NCBI GenBank assembly: GCA_003385605.1
Contig: QQUU01000087.1
Span: 1 to 64,000, forward strand
DNA from: Bacteroidota bacterium
Lineage (GTDB): Bacteria > Bacteroidota > Bacteroidia > Flavobacteriales > Schleiferiaceae
Length of the DNA stretch: 64,000 bases
Direction: 5' to 3'
In this document: piece after piece, positions 17,730 through 26,715 of the stretch
Layout: each line of letters opens with the position of its first letter
Numbering within the stretch: position 1 is the first letter of the stretch
The notes under the pieces: generated by a model
The model's database searches: none
Seen by the model: only the letters and a program-made list of their open reading frames with translations
What the model was told of the DNA's origin: nothing
Position numbers and translations under genes: made by a program

Positions 17730-17751
17730 ATGTGATAAGTTATTTGGGTTC

Positions 17752-19176
17752 TTATTTTCCTCGTCCTTGTAAGACGGTAACTAAGGTATAGAAGAGGATT
17801 TTGATATCACTCAATAGGGTGATGTTTTCTGTGTAGATTAAATCATAGCGTGCTCTCTCGAGCATCTCTGTGACATTTTCAGCATACCCGTATTTCACCA
17901 TACCCCAAGAGGTAATCCCGGGCTTGACACGCAACAAGAATTTATACTGTGGTGCTTGAGCTACGATCTGGTCAAAGTAATATTTACGTTCGGGACGGGG
18001 TCCAACAATGGCCATATCTCCAAAAAGCACATTCAAAAACTGAGGCAACTCATCAATCCTATACTTGCGCATGGTGCGTCCCCAAGAGGTAATCCTAGGA
18101 TCTTCTTCACTGCTAAGCTGCGGACCCAGTTGCTCTGCATCAACTACCATGCTTCGAAGTTTGATGATTTTGAACTTCTTACCGTTTTTACCCAATCGGC
18201 TTTGTCTGTAGAAAATTGGACCTGGTGAAGTGAGTTTTACTCCGATAATCCCACACAAAAGAATAGGGGAAGAAACAATCAAAAGAATAATCGATAAAAC
18301 GATATCAAAAATGCGCTTAATGACTGCTACATGGGGCTGTACCAACTCCCTTTTGACCTCGATCATTGAGCGTCCAAAACTCTCCATCTTCACTTGGCCA
18401 CTCAAAATGCTGAACAGGTTGGGTAGCACGTGAATGCGCAGTTTGACGTCCTCAAGGTCACTCACAATGTTCGCAATGGTCTCGCTATTTCCAGTAGCTA
18501 GGGCAATAATCACATCTTCAACATGATTGTCGTTGGCCACGTCTTTCAAAAGGGTGGTAGTACCGAGGTAAGGTAAAGGAGCGATGCGTGGATCGATCTG
18601 CTCACCATTCATAGTCATGTAGCCTATAAATTCATATCCCTTGGTTCGTTCCTGCTTAAATGAGTCTAACAAATCGCCTGCCTCTTTGCCAGCACCGATA
18701 AGTATGGTCCGGAAGGTGAGTTTTTTACTGTCCAATTGGTGGCGCACATACGAAGCTAGCGAGAACCTAAATAATCCGCTAGTGACTAGTAATGTTGCTG
18801 CGTATGTACCTAAAGTAGTGTAGTATTGACTGTAAAACTTAATGTAGTCGTCTAAGAAGATCAAGAAAAACAGCAGGGTGGAAGTCATCACCGTGGCTGA
18901 TAGCGTATTAAAAGCTTGCTTGAGTCTACTTTTTCGAGTTAAGTCTCTGTAGGTTCCGCCTAGCGCACTAATCAGGACATAAAGAAAGGAGGTTAGCAAG
19001 GCTGCCCGCAGAAATTTATCGTCAAATTCAAGCGGCAATTCCACCCCAAATCGAGTAGGCTCCACAACAAGCTTTCGAACGGCATGCAAGGCCAGATAAG
19101 CCAACGATCCAGCGATTAGGTCTAGAACGACATAAACGATTTTCAAGCGTCCCTCAAGTACTTCTGCTCGATTCAA
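17752..19176 (-). CDS. Exopolysaccharide sugar transferase (polyprenyl glycosylphosphotransferase)
   Basis: 474 residues. Four or five N-terminal helices (to about 130) are followed by a cytosolic NAD-fold-like domain (LIGAGKEAGDLL). The C-terminal bacterial sugar transferase domain has VKRIFDIVLSIILL, KFKIIKLRSM and a GDMAIVGPRPERKYY catalytic region. The enzyme transfers a sugar-1-phosphate to undecaprenyl phosphate to start polysaccharide synthesis. The start appears to be TTG (19176-19174), overlapping the preceding stop as TTGA, which suggests translational coupling to the lipoprotein gene. Confidence 0.9.
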   Translation of the reverse strand: MNRAEVLEGRLKIVYVVLDLIAGSLAYLALHAVRKLVVEPTRFGVELPLEFDDKFLRAALLTSFLYVLISALGGTYRDLTRKSRLKQAFNTLSATVMTSTLLFFLIFLDDYIKFYSQYYTTLGTYAATLLVTSGLFRFSLASYVRHQLDSKKLTFRTILIGAGKEAGDLLDSFKQERTKGYEFIGYMTMNGEQIDPRIAPLPYLGTTTLLKDVANDNHVEDVIIALATGNSETIANIVSDLEDVKLRIHVLPNLFSILSGQVKMESFGRSMIEVKRELVQPHVAVIKRIFDIVLSIILLIVSSPILLCGIIGVKLTSPGPIFYRQSRLGKNGKKFKIIKLRSMVVDAEQLGPQLSSEEDPRITSWGRTMRKYRIDELPQFLNVLFGDMAIVGPRPERKYYFDQIVAQAPQYKFLLRVKPGITSWGMVKYGYAENVTEMLERARYDLIYTENITLLSDIKILFYTLVTVLQGRGK

Positions 19177-20042
19177 TACAGTAGTTTTATGTTATCGATG
19201 AACACCGTGGCAGTATCGTCTGTACTGTTAATGGCGCCGAAAAACAGGTTGTAATCACCAGCGTTGGGGTAGCCGCTTACCTCAGTAACGAGGTTTAGGT
19301 ATACTTTATTCCAATGATCATTCGGAAATAATGTGACTACAGGCGCCTGCAAGCTCTGTAAAAGCTCATTCGCAATAACACCAAAGGTCAAAGGCACTTC
19401 TGTTTTGTAATTGACTTCAAGCCAAACATTGGCACCTGCCTTCGGCAATTCAAAAGCTTCAGGGGTTCTGAATTCTGCTAGAGTCTTGGGCAGCATTGTG
19501 ATTTTACCGCTTGAATTCGGTGTTTCTCCAGGATGCTGGTAAGAACCTTCTGCATCATCCACGATTTGTAACGTAGTGTCGCTTTGTGGCGCACGATTAA
19601 AACTTAACCCAACGCCATCGAAGTCCTCTACAATCCGGATCGTGAAGTTATCGTTGTAAGTAAATGTTTTTTGAACGTTACTCAATGAGCGCTTGCTATA
19701 CGGTTCAAGGTCCCAAGTGAAATTCTTGGCCTTAAGCATTTCGTATTGATTCCGTTGCGTGTAGCTCCCGTTGATACTAATGCCCGGAATGATGCGAATT
19801 TCTTGCTTTTCTCCTGCCAAGACGGGGATTTCACAAGGTGGTATAAATGCACCAATCTGTGCTCCATTTTGTTCCACCCAAAGCGTATTGAGTTTTGACG
19901 AAGACGTCCCCTGAGTGCCCGTGGCGTTTACTAACAAGGTATCTACCGTTATATAAGCGACCTCGGGTGCTGGAGCTGTATCACAACGCTGAAAACCTAA
20001 GGCAATGAGACCTAAAAAGAGAATGATTGATAAACGCTTCAT
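19173..20042 (-). CDS. Lipoprotein of unknown function upstream of sugar transferase
   Basis: 289 residues. The signal peptide ends at a Cys near residue 20 (LGFQRC). The mature part is beta-rich and ends in NSTDDTATVFIDNIKLLY, a pattern like carbohydrate-binding or galactose-binding-fold domains. It shares an operon with the polysaccharide-initiating transferase, so a role in surface polysaccharide is possible, but this is inference from context. TAACTTTG (minus strand, 20060-20053) lies 10 bases upstream of the ATG. Confidence 0.75.
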   Translation of the reverse strand: MKRLSIILFLGLIALGFQRCDTAPAPEVAYITVDTLLVNATGTQGTSSSKLNTLWVEQNGAQIGAFIPPCEIPVLAGEKQEIRIIPGISINGSYTQRNQYEMLKAKNFTWDLEPYSKRSLSNVQKTFTYNDNFTIRIVEDFDGVGLSFNRAPQSDTTLQIVDDAEGSYQHPGETPNSSGKITMLPKTLAEFRTPEAFELPKAGANVWLEVNYKTEVPLTFGVIANELLQSLQAPVVTLFPNDHWNKVYLNLVTEVSGYPNAGDYNLFFGAINSTDDTATVFIDNIKLLY

Positions 20043-20145
20043 ATGGAGTGACCAAAGTTAACGAATCAAAGCCAATCCTTATTTGTTAAAAACTCCAGCT
20101 AAAATCGACTGAATTCCATCTTACTTGACCTACTTTGAAGCTTGA

Positions 20146-20787
20146 ATGCACAGCGATACTCCCATATTTCAAGGTCAACGAAAACAACTCTGTGAGCACT
20201 TAAAATCAGAGGGTTATGCATCTGATAAAGTATTAGATGCTATGAATCGTGTGCCGCGTCACCTCTTTCTTGAGAGCGGCTTTCACCAGCATGCCTACCA
20301 GGACAAAGCTTTTCCAATCGCTGCGGGACAAACCATCAGTCACCCATCTACGGTAGCCTGGCAAAGCGAATTGCTCGAGGTTTCCCCGGGAATGAAAGTT
20401 CTTGAAATCGGAACAGGATGTGGCTATCAGGCTGCGGTACTTGTAGAATTAGGCGTGAAGCTATTCACAGTTGAACGTCAAAAAGAATTGGTTGATTTCT
20501 CAAAAAAGATGCTCAAACTTCTTGGGCTGCGTGCAGAGCAGAAATTCGGTGATGGGTTTAAAGGGATGCCAGTCTTTGCGCCTTTTGATAGAATCATCGT
20601 CACTTGCGGAGCGCCCTATGTACCCAAAGCTTTGCTCGCTCAATTGAAAGAAGGTGGAATTATGATTATTCCTGTAGGAGAGGGTACACAGAAAATGGTG
20701 AAAATTCAAAAGATGCCTGACGGCAGCTTTGTTCAAAAGGTTTTAGGAGATGCTGCCTTTGTGCCTATGTTAAAAGACAAGGAGTAG
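20146..20787 (+). CDS. pcm: Protein-L-isoaspartate O-methyltransferase
   Basis: A SAM-dependent repair enzyme for isoaspartyl residues in aged proteins. 213 residues. The family marks are MNRVPRHLFLES, the substrate loop AGQTISHPSTVA, the SAM-binding VLEIGTGCGYQAAVL, and FDRIIVTCGAP. It starts with ATG at 20146 and is followed after 15 bases by smpB. Confidence 0.95.
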   Translation: MHSDTPIFQGQRKQLCEHLKSEGYASDKVLDAMNRVPRHLFLESGFHQHAYQDKAFPIAAGQTISHPSTVAWQSELLEVSPGMKVLEIGTGCGYQAAVLVELGVKLFTVERQKELVDFSKKMLKLLGLRAEQKFGDGFKGMPVFAPFDRIIVTCGAPYVPKALLAQLKEGGIMIIPVGEGTQKMVKIQKMPDGSFVQKVLGDAAFVPMLKDKE

Positions 20788-20789
20788 CG

Positions 20790-20797
20790 TACCTTTG
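20790..20797 (+). promoter_or_regulatory. smpB -7 element, 5 nt before the GTG start
   Basis: TACCTTTG matches TAnnTTTG exactly. It is located between the pcm stop (20787) and the smpB GTG (20803). Transcripts from it would begin at about the start codon. Confidence 0.55.
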
Positions 20798-20802
20798 CTG
20801 CT

Positions 20803-21249
20803 GTGAAATCCATTGAAATCAAAAATAAAAAGGCCAAATTCGATTACGAGTGGCTCGATACCTACACGGCAGGCTTACAGCTTCAGGGCACTGAAGTCAA
20901 GAGCATTCGCCTAGGCAAGGCTTCTATTGCCGAGGGGTATTGTTATTTCAAAGATGGAGAGCTTTTTATCAAGAATATGAATATCGCCGAATGGTCTCAT
21001 GGAAACATTTACAACCATGATCCCATCAGAGAACGGAAATTGCTCTTAGCAAAGCGAGAACTTGAGAAAATTGAAAAGGCTACCAAAGATCAAGGGATTA
21101 CTGTGGTTCCAACAAAACTTTTTATCAGTGAAAAAGGGTGGGTGAAGTTAAATATCGCTGTAGCCCGGGGTAAAAAGAACTACGACAAGCGTCAATCGTT
21201 AAAGGATAAGGACGCTAAGAGAGACTTAGCACGATTAAAACGATACTAA
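20803..21249 (+). CDS. smpB: SsrA-binding protein SmpB
   Basis: SmpB binds tmRNA and delivers it to stalled ribosomes for trans-translation. 148 residues starting at GTG, with [31 protein letters not shown] and the C-terminal basic tail [18 protein letters not shown] that enters the mRNA channel. No ATG gives the conserved N-terminus, so GTG is the start. tmRNA itself is not in this window. It lies between pcm and pyrD, the latter starting one base after its stop. Confidence 0.96.
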   Translation: MKSIEIKNKKAKFDYEWLDTYTAGLQLQGTEVKSIRLGKASIAEGYCYFKDGELFIKNMNIAEWSHGNIYNHDPIRERKLLLAKRELEKIEKATKDQGITVVPTKLFISEKGWVKLNIAVARGKKNYDKRQSLKDKDAKRDLARLKRY

Positions 21250-21250
21250 C

Positions 21251-22267
21251 ATGTACAAAGGCCTCATTCGACCTTTATTGTTCTTGATGAACGCCGAGCA
21301 GGCGCATCACTTTACGTTTAAAACACTAAAAGTGTTGTTTCAAATACCTGGTGTGAAGGCTATTACATCATTGTTTTTTGGCTCGCTCAAAGGCAGGGAA
21401 AAACAAGTAATGGGATTGCATTTTAAAAATCCTGTTGGGTTAGCAGCAGGTTTTGATAAAGATGCCAAGCTCTACAATGAACTCAGCGCCTTTGGATTTG
21501 GGTTTATTGAGGTAGGTACTCTAACTCCAAAGCCTCAGGATGGGAATCCTAAACCACGTCTTTTCAGAATTGTAGAGGATGAAGCTGTTATAAACAGAAT
21601 GGGTTTTAACAATGGCGGCCTGGATGCGGCGGCATTGCGACTAGCAAAAAAGAAAACCGATATCATTATTGGAGGAAACATCGGTAAGAACAAGGTAACG
21701 CCGAACGATGTAGCAACCTCGGATTACATTAAGGGTGTAGAGGCCCTGCATGATGTAGTGGATTATTTTGTGGTCAATGTCAGTTCTCCAAATACGCCAA
21801 ACTTGAGAGAGCTTCAAGAAAAAGAGCCGTTGAAAGCATTGCTTAAAGAGGTTAAAGCGAAAAATGAAGCGCTTGGCGCTAAACCATTGATGCTCAAGAT
21901 AGCACCGGATTTGACAAACGGTCAGCTAGACGATATTGTAGGTATTGTAAACGAACTCAAACTCAGCGGTGTTGTCGCCACGAATACTACCATTTCACGT
22001 GCTGGATTGAAAGCATCACAAGAGAAAGTAGCAGCTATGGGTGCAGGTGGATTAAGTGGTAAGATTCTTCGTGAGCGCAGTACTGAAGTCGTTCGCTACC
22101 TCAGAAATAAACTGTCAGCGGACATTGCCATTGTTGCCGTTGGTGGGATCTTTACAGGTAAGGATGCCAAAGAAAAGCTTGATGCTGGTGCCGATTTGGT
22201 CCAAGTTTGGACAGGTTTCCTTTACGAAGGGCCAGCAATGGTACGCAGAATGCTTCGTTCTTTGTAA
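21251..22267 (+). CDS. pyrD: Dihydroorotate dehydrogenase (quinone), class 2
   Basis: An FMN enzyme that oxidises dihydroorotate to orotate with a membrane quinone. 338 residues. The N-terminal helical membrane-association segment ([26 protein letters not shown]) is the class 2 hallmark. [24 protein letters not shown], the catalytic Ser in [14 protein letters not shown], and [11 protein letters not shown] follow. It starts with ATG one base after the smpB stop. Confidence 0.96.
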   Translation: MYKGLIRPLLFLMNAEQAHHFTFKTLKVLFQIPGVKAITSLFFGSLKGREKQVMGLHFKNPVGLAAGFDKDAKLYNELSAFGFGFIEVGTLTPKPQDGNPKPRLFRIVEDEAVINRMGFNNGGLDAAALRLAKKKTDIIIGGNIGKNKVTPNDVATSDYIKGVEALHDVVDYFVVNVSSPNTPNLRELQEKEPLKALLKEVKAKNEALGAKPLMLKIAPDLTNGQLDDIVGIVNELKLSGVVATNTTISRAGLKASQEKVAAMGAGGLSGKILRERSTEVVRYLRNKLSADIAIVAVGGIFTGKDAKEKLDAGADLVQVWTGFLYEGPAMVRRMLRSL

Positions 22268-22295
22268 CTTCGGGTAGAACCCAATTACAGACCGA

Positions 22296-23165
22296 ATGAC
22301 CCATATCTCCATTGTAGAGTGTCCAAGAGATGCTTGGCAAGGATTCCAAGATTTTATCCCAACCCAGGAAAAAATCAATCACATCAAGATGCTCGCCAAC
22401 TGTGGATTTCACACCATAGATGCAGGTTCTTTTGTTAGCCCACGCGCCATGCCGCAAATGGTTGATGCTCGACCCTTGTTCGCTGCATTGGAAGAAGTCA
22501 GGGCAACTTCCGACACGAAATTATTATCAATTATTGCCAGTGAGGGTGGTGCTAGAAGAGCTACAGAGTTTGACTTTATCGATGCCTGGGGCTATCCATT
22601 TAGCGTGAGTGAGGAATTTCAATTGCGCAATTCCCGCAAGAATATCAAGGACGGCATGGAAGACTTGAAACGCGTTAAGGAGTTGGCCGATAAGCATAAT
22701 GTGGAGCTCGTTGTGTACCTAAGTATGGCTTTTGGTAATCCGTATGGAGAAGAGTATCATCGAGATCTAGTGCTAGAGCGCTTGCTTCAAGCTGAATCCA
22801 TTGGAGCTGATCTCATCTCACTTAGCGATACAACGGGTGAAGGCACCACAGAAAAGGTTGTGGAGCTCTGTGATTTAGTAAAAAAGGAAAGCAAGGTCCC
22901 TTGGGGCGCTCATATGCACAGTACTTATGATGAGGCATCAGCCAAGGCTCAAGCAGCAATTAATGCAGGCTGTACTCGCATAGATACTGCTTTAAGAGGT
23001 TTTGGCGGTTGTCCTTTTGCCTCAGATGCACTCATAGGAAATATGCCTACCGAGAAAGTACTCACGGCGATTGAGGAAATGAACCAGGTTTCACACGGTC
23101 TTGATCCTTTGGCACTAGAAAGTGCATATAATAGTGCTCTAAACGTCTTTAGTGGCCGACATTAA
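22296..23165 (+). CDS. mvaB: Hydroxymethylglutaryl-CoA lyase
   Basis: It cleaves HMG-CoA to acetyl-CoA and acetoacetate, the last step of leucine breakdown. 289 residues. The TIM-barrel begins VECPRDAWQGFQDFIPT (the usual signature is EVGPRDGLQ). Metal ligands appear in HMHSTYDEA, and the catalytic loop with Cys is GFGGCPFASDALIGN. The preceding VECPRDAWQ differs from the common GPRDGLQ, but is what I expect in Bacteroidota members. The gene is followed by the B12 riboswitch promoter 3 bases after its stop. Confidence 0.92.
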   Translation: MTHISIVECPRDAWQGFQDFIPTQEKINHIKMLANCGFHTIDAGSFVSPRAMPQMVDARPLFAALEEVRATSDTKLLSIIASEGGARRATEFDFIDAWGYPFSVSEEFQLRNSRKNIKDGMEDLKRVKELADKHNVELVVYLSMAFGNPYGEEYHRDLVLERLLQAESIGADLISLSDTTGEGTTEKVVELCDLVKKESKVPWGAHMHSTYDEASAKAQAAINAGCTRIDTALRGFGGCPFASDALIGNMPTEKVLTAIEEMNQVSHGLDPLALESAYNSALNVFSGRH

Positions 23166-23167
23166 CG

Positions 23168-23175
23168 TAACTTTG
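23168..23175 (+). promoter_or_regulatory. Promoter of the B12 riboswitch unit
   Basis: TAACTTTG matches TAnnTTTG, with TTTA at 23148-23151 (spacer 16) as a weak -33 box. The expected transcription start (about 23180) coincides with the first stem of the riboswitch. Confidence 0.6.
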
Positions 23176-23178
23176 TGC

Positions 23179-23335
23179 TTGTAGGTTGAACCACGGAGGT
23201 GGTTCTTAAAAAGGAACCCGATTGAAGTTCGGGGCTGTGCCAGCAGCTGTAACTCACAGTGAAAGCTTAACAAATCCACTGCAATAGCGGGAAGGAGTTA
23301 AGTGGGAGTGGGGAGCCAGAATACTTGACCTGCAA
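23179..23335 (+). promoter_or_regulatory. Cobalamin (B12/AdoCbl) riboswitch
   Basis: The segment carries the conserved cobalamin aptamer landmarks in order: GGTTCTTAAAAAGGAAC with CCCGATTGAAG, CGGGGCTGTGCCAGCAGCTG with TAACTC, CCACTGC, GCGGGAAGG, and GGAGCCAGAATAC. The outer stem TTG-AGGT (23179-23186) pairs with ACCT-CAA (23328-23335). It precedes a TonB receptor and a YncE-type lipoprotein, the expected B12-uptake targets. B12 should reduce their expression. The ATG at 23335 touches the end of the closing stem. Confidence 0.95.
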
Positions 23336-23379
23336 TGAAAATTAGAAACTATTGCTCTGGGTCAAGCAATTCTGATGGT

Positions 23380-25149
23380 ATGAAAAATTGGTTATTGTCC
23401 ACATTATGTGTGGGCACACATATTCTTAGTGCGCAATCTTCGGATACGCTCAGCACGGCTACTATACTTGCGGAAGGACTTGACTTTTCCGAAAACAGGA
23501 CAGTCGTGGATTCTACCCAATTAGGTTTACTAGATATAGCCACTTATTTACAAAAGGATTCCCGTTTTCAGATTCGTCAGTATGCGCCAGGCAGCATTGC
23601 TACTTTGAATTTAGGCGGTGCCAACAGCGCCCAGAGCAGAGTGGTATGGGAAGGTATTGATATCAGCAGTATGGCTTCCGGAGTCATTGATCTTAGCTTG
23701 GTGCCTTCAGTATTGCTGCCGAAAAACGGAATATCCTCCGGTGCTAACGCTGCACTTGGAAGCGAGAGTGGAATGATTGGTGGTCTAGATTTAAGTTGGC
23801 ACGCTTCAGGCAAATCTTTCTTTTCTACGGCATTCGGAGCAAGTAGCATTGGCCTGAGGTCGTTCGTTGTTCAAAACGGAGGCGAATTCGCAGGTGTTCG
23901 TTACCGTTCATTCATAAAGACCGAGCAAAGTGATAATGCGTATCCCTACAGGCTAGGAAGCAATGATTTCACGATGCGCGGTATGGAATATTCAACGTTA
24001 ACAGTTTTACAGCGCTATCAGGGTAAAATTGGAAGGGTTCGTTGGAATACGAATATTTGGTACACAGAAGGGACGAAAAATAGCAGGGGCTCTGTGCTTA
24101 CTGCGGGAAACCTTAATCATCTCGAGGACCGTTCTGTTCGCGGGCTATTTGCTGCACAGAAAAGAGATGTGAAAGCAACACTCTTTTACGGTAAAGAATG
24201 GCAAGCATATACCGACACGGCATCATTTCTAAATCTCAGGGATACCAATACCTATGATCAGGTCTCTTTACGACTGGCTAAAGACCACAAACGCTATACT
24301 TCCAATATGGTTGCAAGTTACGTGCGTGGCGCTGGTACTTCACGTAACGCATCCTTAATACAGATTAACGCCAGCCACCTTCAACGCTTTGGAGAACATA
24401 TCTCCCTTCTCGGAAAGGCATCGTATTGGAACGAAACTGGCTTTGGTGGGGCACAAGTGAATTGGACCGGGAAAAACCATCTAGGAAATCATCATTTCAC
24501 GGCGGGTACGTTCTACAGGCTGCCAACTATCAATGAATTGTATTGGACCCCTGGTGGAAATCCCGATTTGTCAGCGGAACGCTCTTACGGCGCCAAATAC
24601 AGCATAGCGAAGAAGTGGGAAGATTTGTCATTGTTCCTGAGCACTGATCAGCTTTACTTCACAAACCTTATTCAATGGACGCCGGGTGCTAATGGTTTTT
24701 GGAGCCCTGAAAATATAGAGCAAGCGTATACTTCAACGAGCTCAATCATAGGAAGTTATCATTACGGTTCTTGGTTTAATGAAATTTCATTGACCCATCA
24801 ATACAGTCGGATACTTGAGGCTGTAATTGCAGGTAATGAAGGCACATCACTATTGTACAGGCCCGATTTTAATGCAGTTTATACCATTGTCTATGACGCA
24901 GGTGTATTTAACACACAATTACGCACCCATTACGTGGGCCAAAGACATACGCTTCGAGACAACAGTCCATTAGGGGCCATTCCGAGCGAATTGTGGATGG
25001 ATTTGAGTGTGACTACGAAAATTCTCAAAAAGCTTCGCCTGCTTGCAACGGTACACAATGTGACCGGAGCTGAACGAAACTTCTTTTTAAACTACCCATT
25101 GCCAGGTAGGTACTATTCTTTAACCCTTCAACTAAATTCTAAATCATGA
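23380..25149 (+). CDS. btuB: BtuB-like TonB-dependent cobalamin receptor
   Basis: An outer-membrane receptor that takes up B12-type corrinoids using TonB energy. From the ATG at 23380 it is 589 residues with a signal peptide MKNWLLSTLCVGTHILSAQ. An in-frame ATG at 23335 adds 15 polar residues and touches the riboswitch stem, so it is less likely. The plug (about 30-140, ending with VPSVLLPKNG and NAALGSESG) precedes a 22-strand-like barrel that closes with RYYSLTLQLN. The substrate is inferred from the riboswitch and the next gene. Confidence 0.9.
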   Translation: MKNWLLSTLCVGTHILSAQSSDTLSTATILAEGLDFSENRTVVDSTQLGLLDIATYLQKDSRFQIRQYAPGSIATLNLGGANSAQSRVVWEGIDISSMASGVIDLSLVPSVLLPKNGISSGANAALGSESGMIGGLDLSWHASGKSFFSTAFGASSIGLRSFVVQNGGEFAGVRYRSFIKTEQSDNAYPYRLGSNDFTMRGMEYSTLTVLQRYQGKIGRVRWNTNIWYTEGTKNSRGSVLTAGNLNHLEDRSVRGLFAAQKRDVKATLFYGKEWQAYTDTASFLNLRDTNTYDQVSLRLAKDHKRYTSNMVASYVRGAGTSRNASLIQINASHLQRFGEHISLLGKASYWNETGFGGAQVNWTGKNHLGNHHFTAGTFYRLPTINELYWTPGGNPDLSAERSYGAKYSIAKKWEDLSLFLSTDQLYFTNLIQWTPGANGFWSPENIEQAYTSTSSIIGSYHYGSWFNEISLTHQYSRILEAVIAGNEGTSLLYRPDFNAVYTIVYDAGVFNTQLRTHYVGQRHTLRDNSPLGAIPSELWMDLSVTTKILKKLRLLATVHNVTGAERNFFLNYPLPGRYYSLTLQLNSKS

Positions 25150-26159
25150 AGAAAGGAATCCTAATTTTAACCACACTTGCCTTCGCAGCGTGTACTAAGA
25201 CACCATTACCTGCTGAACCGACGGTTTACGAGGACGCGCTTCTGATTCTAAATGAAGGTGCGTTTACAGGGGGAACAGCCACAATCGATGCTGTAGGTGG
25301 ACACTCTGATACTGCAGTTCAGTCTGCATTTAGTACAGAAAACGGCTTTGCTCTTGGAAATATTGGCCAGCATATGATACACGCCGACTCTTTGCTAGTT
25401 GTTTCTATAAATAATGCGGGAGTGGTACGTGGAATTAGCAGAAAAACCATGCTCGAGCATTGGTCGACTTTAGTAGCAGGTCCTAGGTATGTAGCGGAAT
25501 CCGGAAACAAACTCGTCGTTACTACTTGGTCGTCGGATTACATCAAGGTCCTTGATAAGTATACGGGTCAGCTCACAGATAGCATTAACGTTTTCGGGGT
25601 AAGTGAACAAGTACACGCCGATGGCGATGTTGTTTATGTGGGTCTCAATGGTGGGTTCGGTAATGATGACCGGGTAGCTGTCGTAGATCTTAATACAAGG
25701 AGCGTAGATACCCTTAAAGTAGGAGATAAGCCGAATTCGTTCGTACAGGTTGGTTCTGCAGTGTATGTACTGTGCGCGGGCTATGAAGATTGGTCGGGAT
25801 CCGCATCTACACCGGCAAGTTTATGGAGGATTGAGAATGGCTCAGCAGCAGAGGTAATCGCTGCACCAACGAGCGCCGATCATGCAATAGCATTGAAAAC
25901 GGATGGAACAAACTTGTACTTTTTGAACGCTTCATATTCAGGTGCCGTAGTGAAGACCTCTTTGGCTCCTGCTGTGTGGCCTTCAAATGCTATTACGAAC
26001 ACAGGAGGGTACAACTTAGATCTACTGGCAAACGTCCTATATGTTCACGATGCAAAGGACTATGCAAGTGCGGGTAAAGTGTACCAATACGATTTGAACG
26101 GTACGCTACTAGATAGTATTGACGCAGGAATTATTCCACGCCAAGCCTTGGTAAATTAA
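25146..26159 (+). CDS. btuG: BtuG-like surface lipoprotein (YncE-type beta-propeller)
   Basis: 337 residues with a lipoprotein signal (LAFAAC near residue 16). Repeated strands such as LILNEGAFTGGTATID, VDTLKVGDKPNSFVQVG and VYVLCAGY match a seven-bladed YncE/DUF5074 propeller. In gut Bacteroides, BtuG is a surface lipoprotein that caps BtuB and binds B12 very tightly. Here the ATG overlaps the btuB stop (ATGA), so the two are co-translated under the riboswitch. The equivalent role is inferred from order, size and fold, not from binding residues. Confidence 0.82.
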   Translation: MKKGILILTTLAFAACTKTPLPAEPTVYEDALLILNEGAFTGGTATIDAVGGHSDTAVQSAFSTENGFALGNIGQHMIHADSLLVVSINNAGVVRGISRKTMLEHWSTLVAGPRYVAESGNKLVVTTWSSDYIKVLDKYTGQLTDSINVFGVSEQVHADGDVVYVGLNGGFGNDDRVAVVDLNTRSVDTLKVGDKPNSFVQVGSAVYVLCAGYEDWSGSASTPASLWRIENGSAAEVIAAPTSADHAIALKTDGTNLYFLNASYSGAVVKTSLAPAVWPSNAITNTGGYNLDLLANVLYVHDAKDYASAGKVYQYDLNGTLLDSIDAGIIPRQALVN

Positions 26160-26680
26160 GCGTTGGCTGTTGCCTTCACTCTAGATTCAGCGAAACCTGC
26201 AATCGCAGAAAACAAGAAGCTAGAAAGAAGCTCAGGTGCATAAAACGGGATTGCTGCAGTATACGCTGCTAGTAGTCCCGTTCCTGTTTTTGGATACGGG
26301 CTGAAGGCACTGAACCATACCCCAAAGTTTGAAACGGCAAAGAAAATGATGCTTCCCGCAATGAGTCCTAATGCAGCACTTTTACGCGATTTACTCAAGT
26401 AACCCATTAATGAATATGCTGCGAAGCCCATGTAAGTAAACAAGCTACCTGAGTACATGAAGATAAATTCACCAGTAGGGTAGACTAGATTGTTAAGCAC
26501 TAAATCAGTTACCATCATAGTACCAGCCATTAGGGCCAAAGACTGCCAAACGTTTTTACCAGAAAATGCAGTGTAAAAAGCTAATGCTCCCATCGCTGTA
26601 AAATTCGGGTAATGAGGAAACAATCGGCTGAGGGCGGCTACCAACGTGAGAACGGCAAATACGGTTGCTTTTGATTTCAT
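26156..26680 (-). CDS. Six-helix membrane protein, possible ECF-like transport component (DUF6580-like)
   Basis: 174 residues, nearly all hydrophobic, with about six helices, beginning TVFAVLTLVAALSRLFPHYPNFTAMGALAFYTA. The phrase SRLFPHYPNFTAMGALAF is typical of a Bacteroidota family annotated as putative transport proteins and often found near cobalamin genes. Its stop overlaps the btuG stop region by four bases, convergent. A role in moving B12 across the inner membrane is plausible from this context, but no ATPase partner is adjacent. No riboswitch precedes it; TATATTTG (minus strand, 26707-26700) is its likely -7 box. Confidence 0.65.
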   Translation of the reverse strand: MKSKATVFAVLTLVAALSRLFPHYPNFTAMGALAFYTAFSGKNVWQSLALMAGTMMVTDLVLNNLVYPTGEFIFMYSGSLFTYMGFAAYSLMGYLSKSRKSAALGLIAGSIIFFAVSNFGVWFSAFSPYPKTGTGLLAAYTAAIPFYAPELLSSFLFSAIAGFAESRVKATANA

Positions 26681-26715
26681 TGTGCTATCGTTTACCTCAC
26701 AAATATACTACGCGA

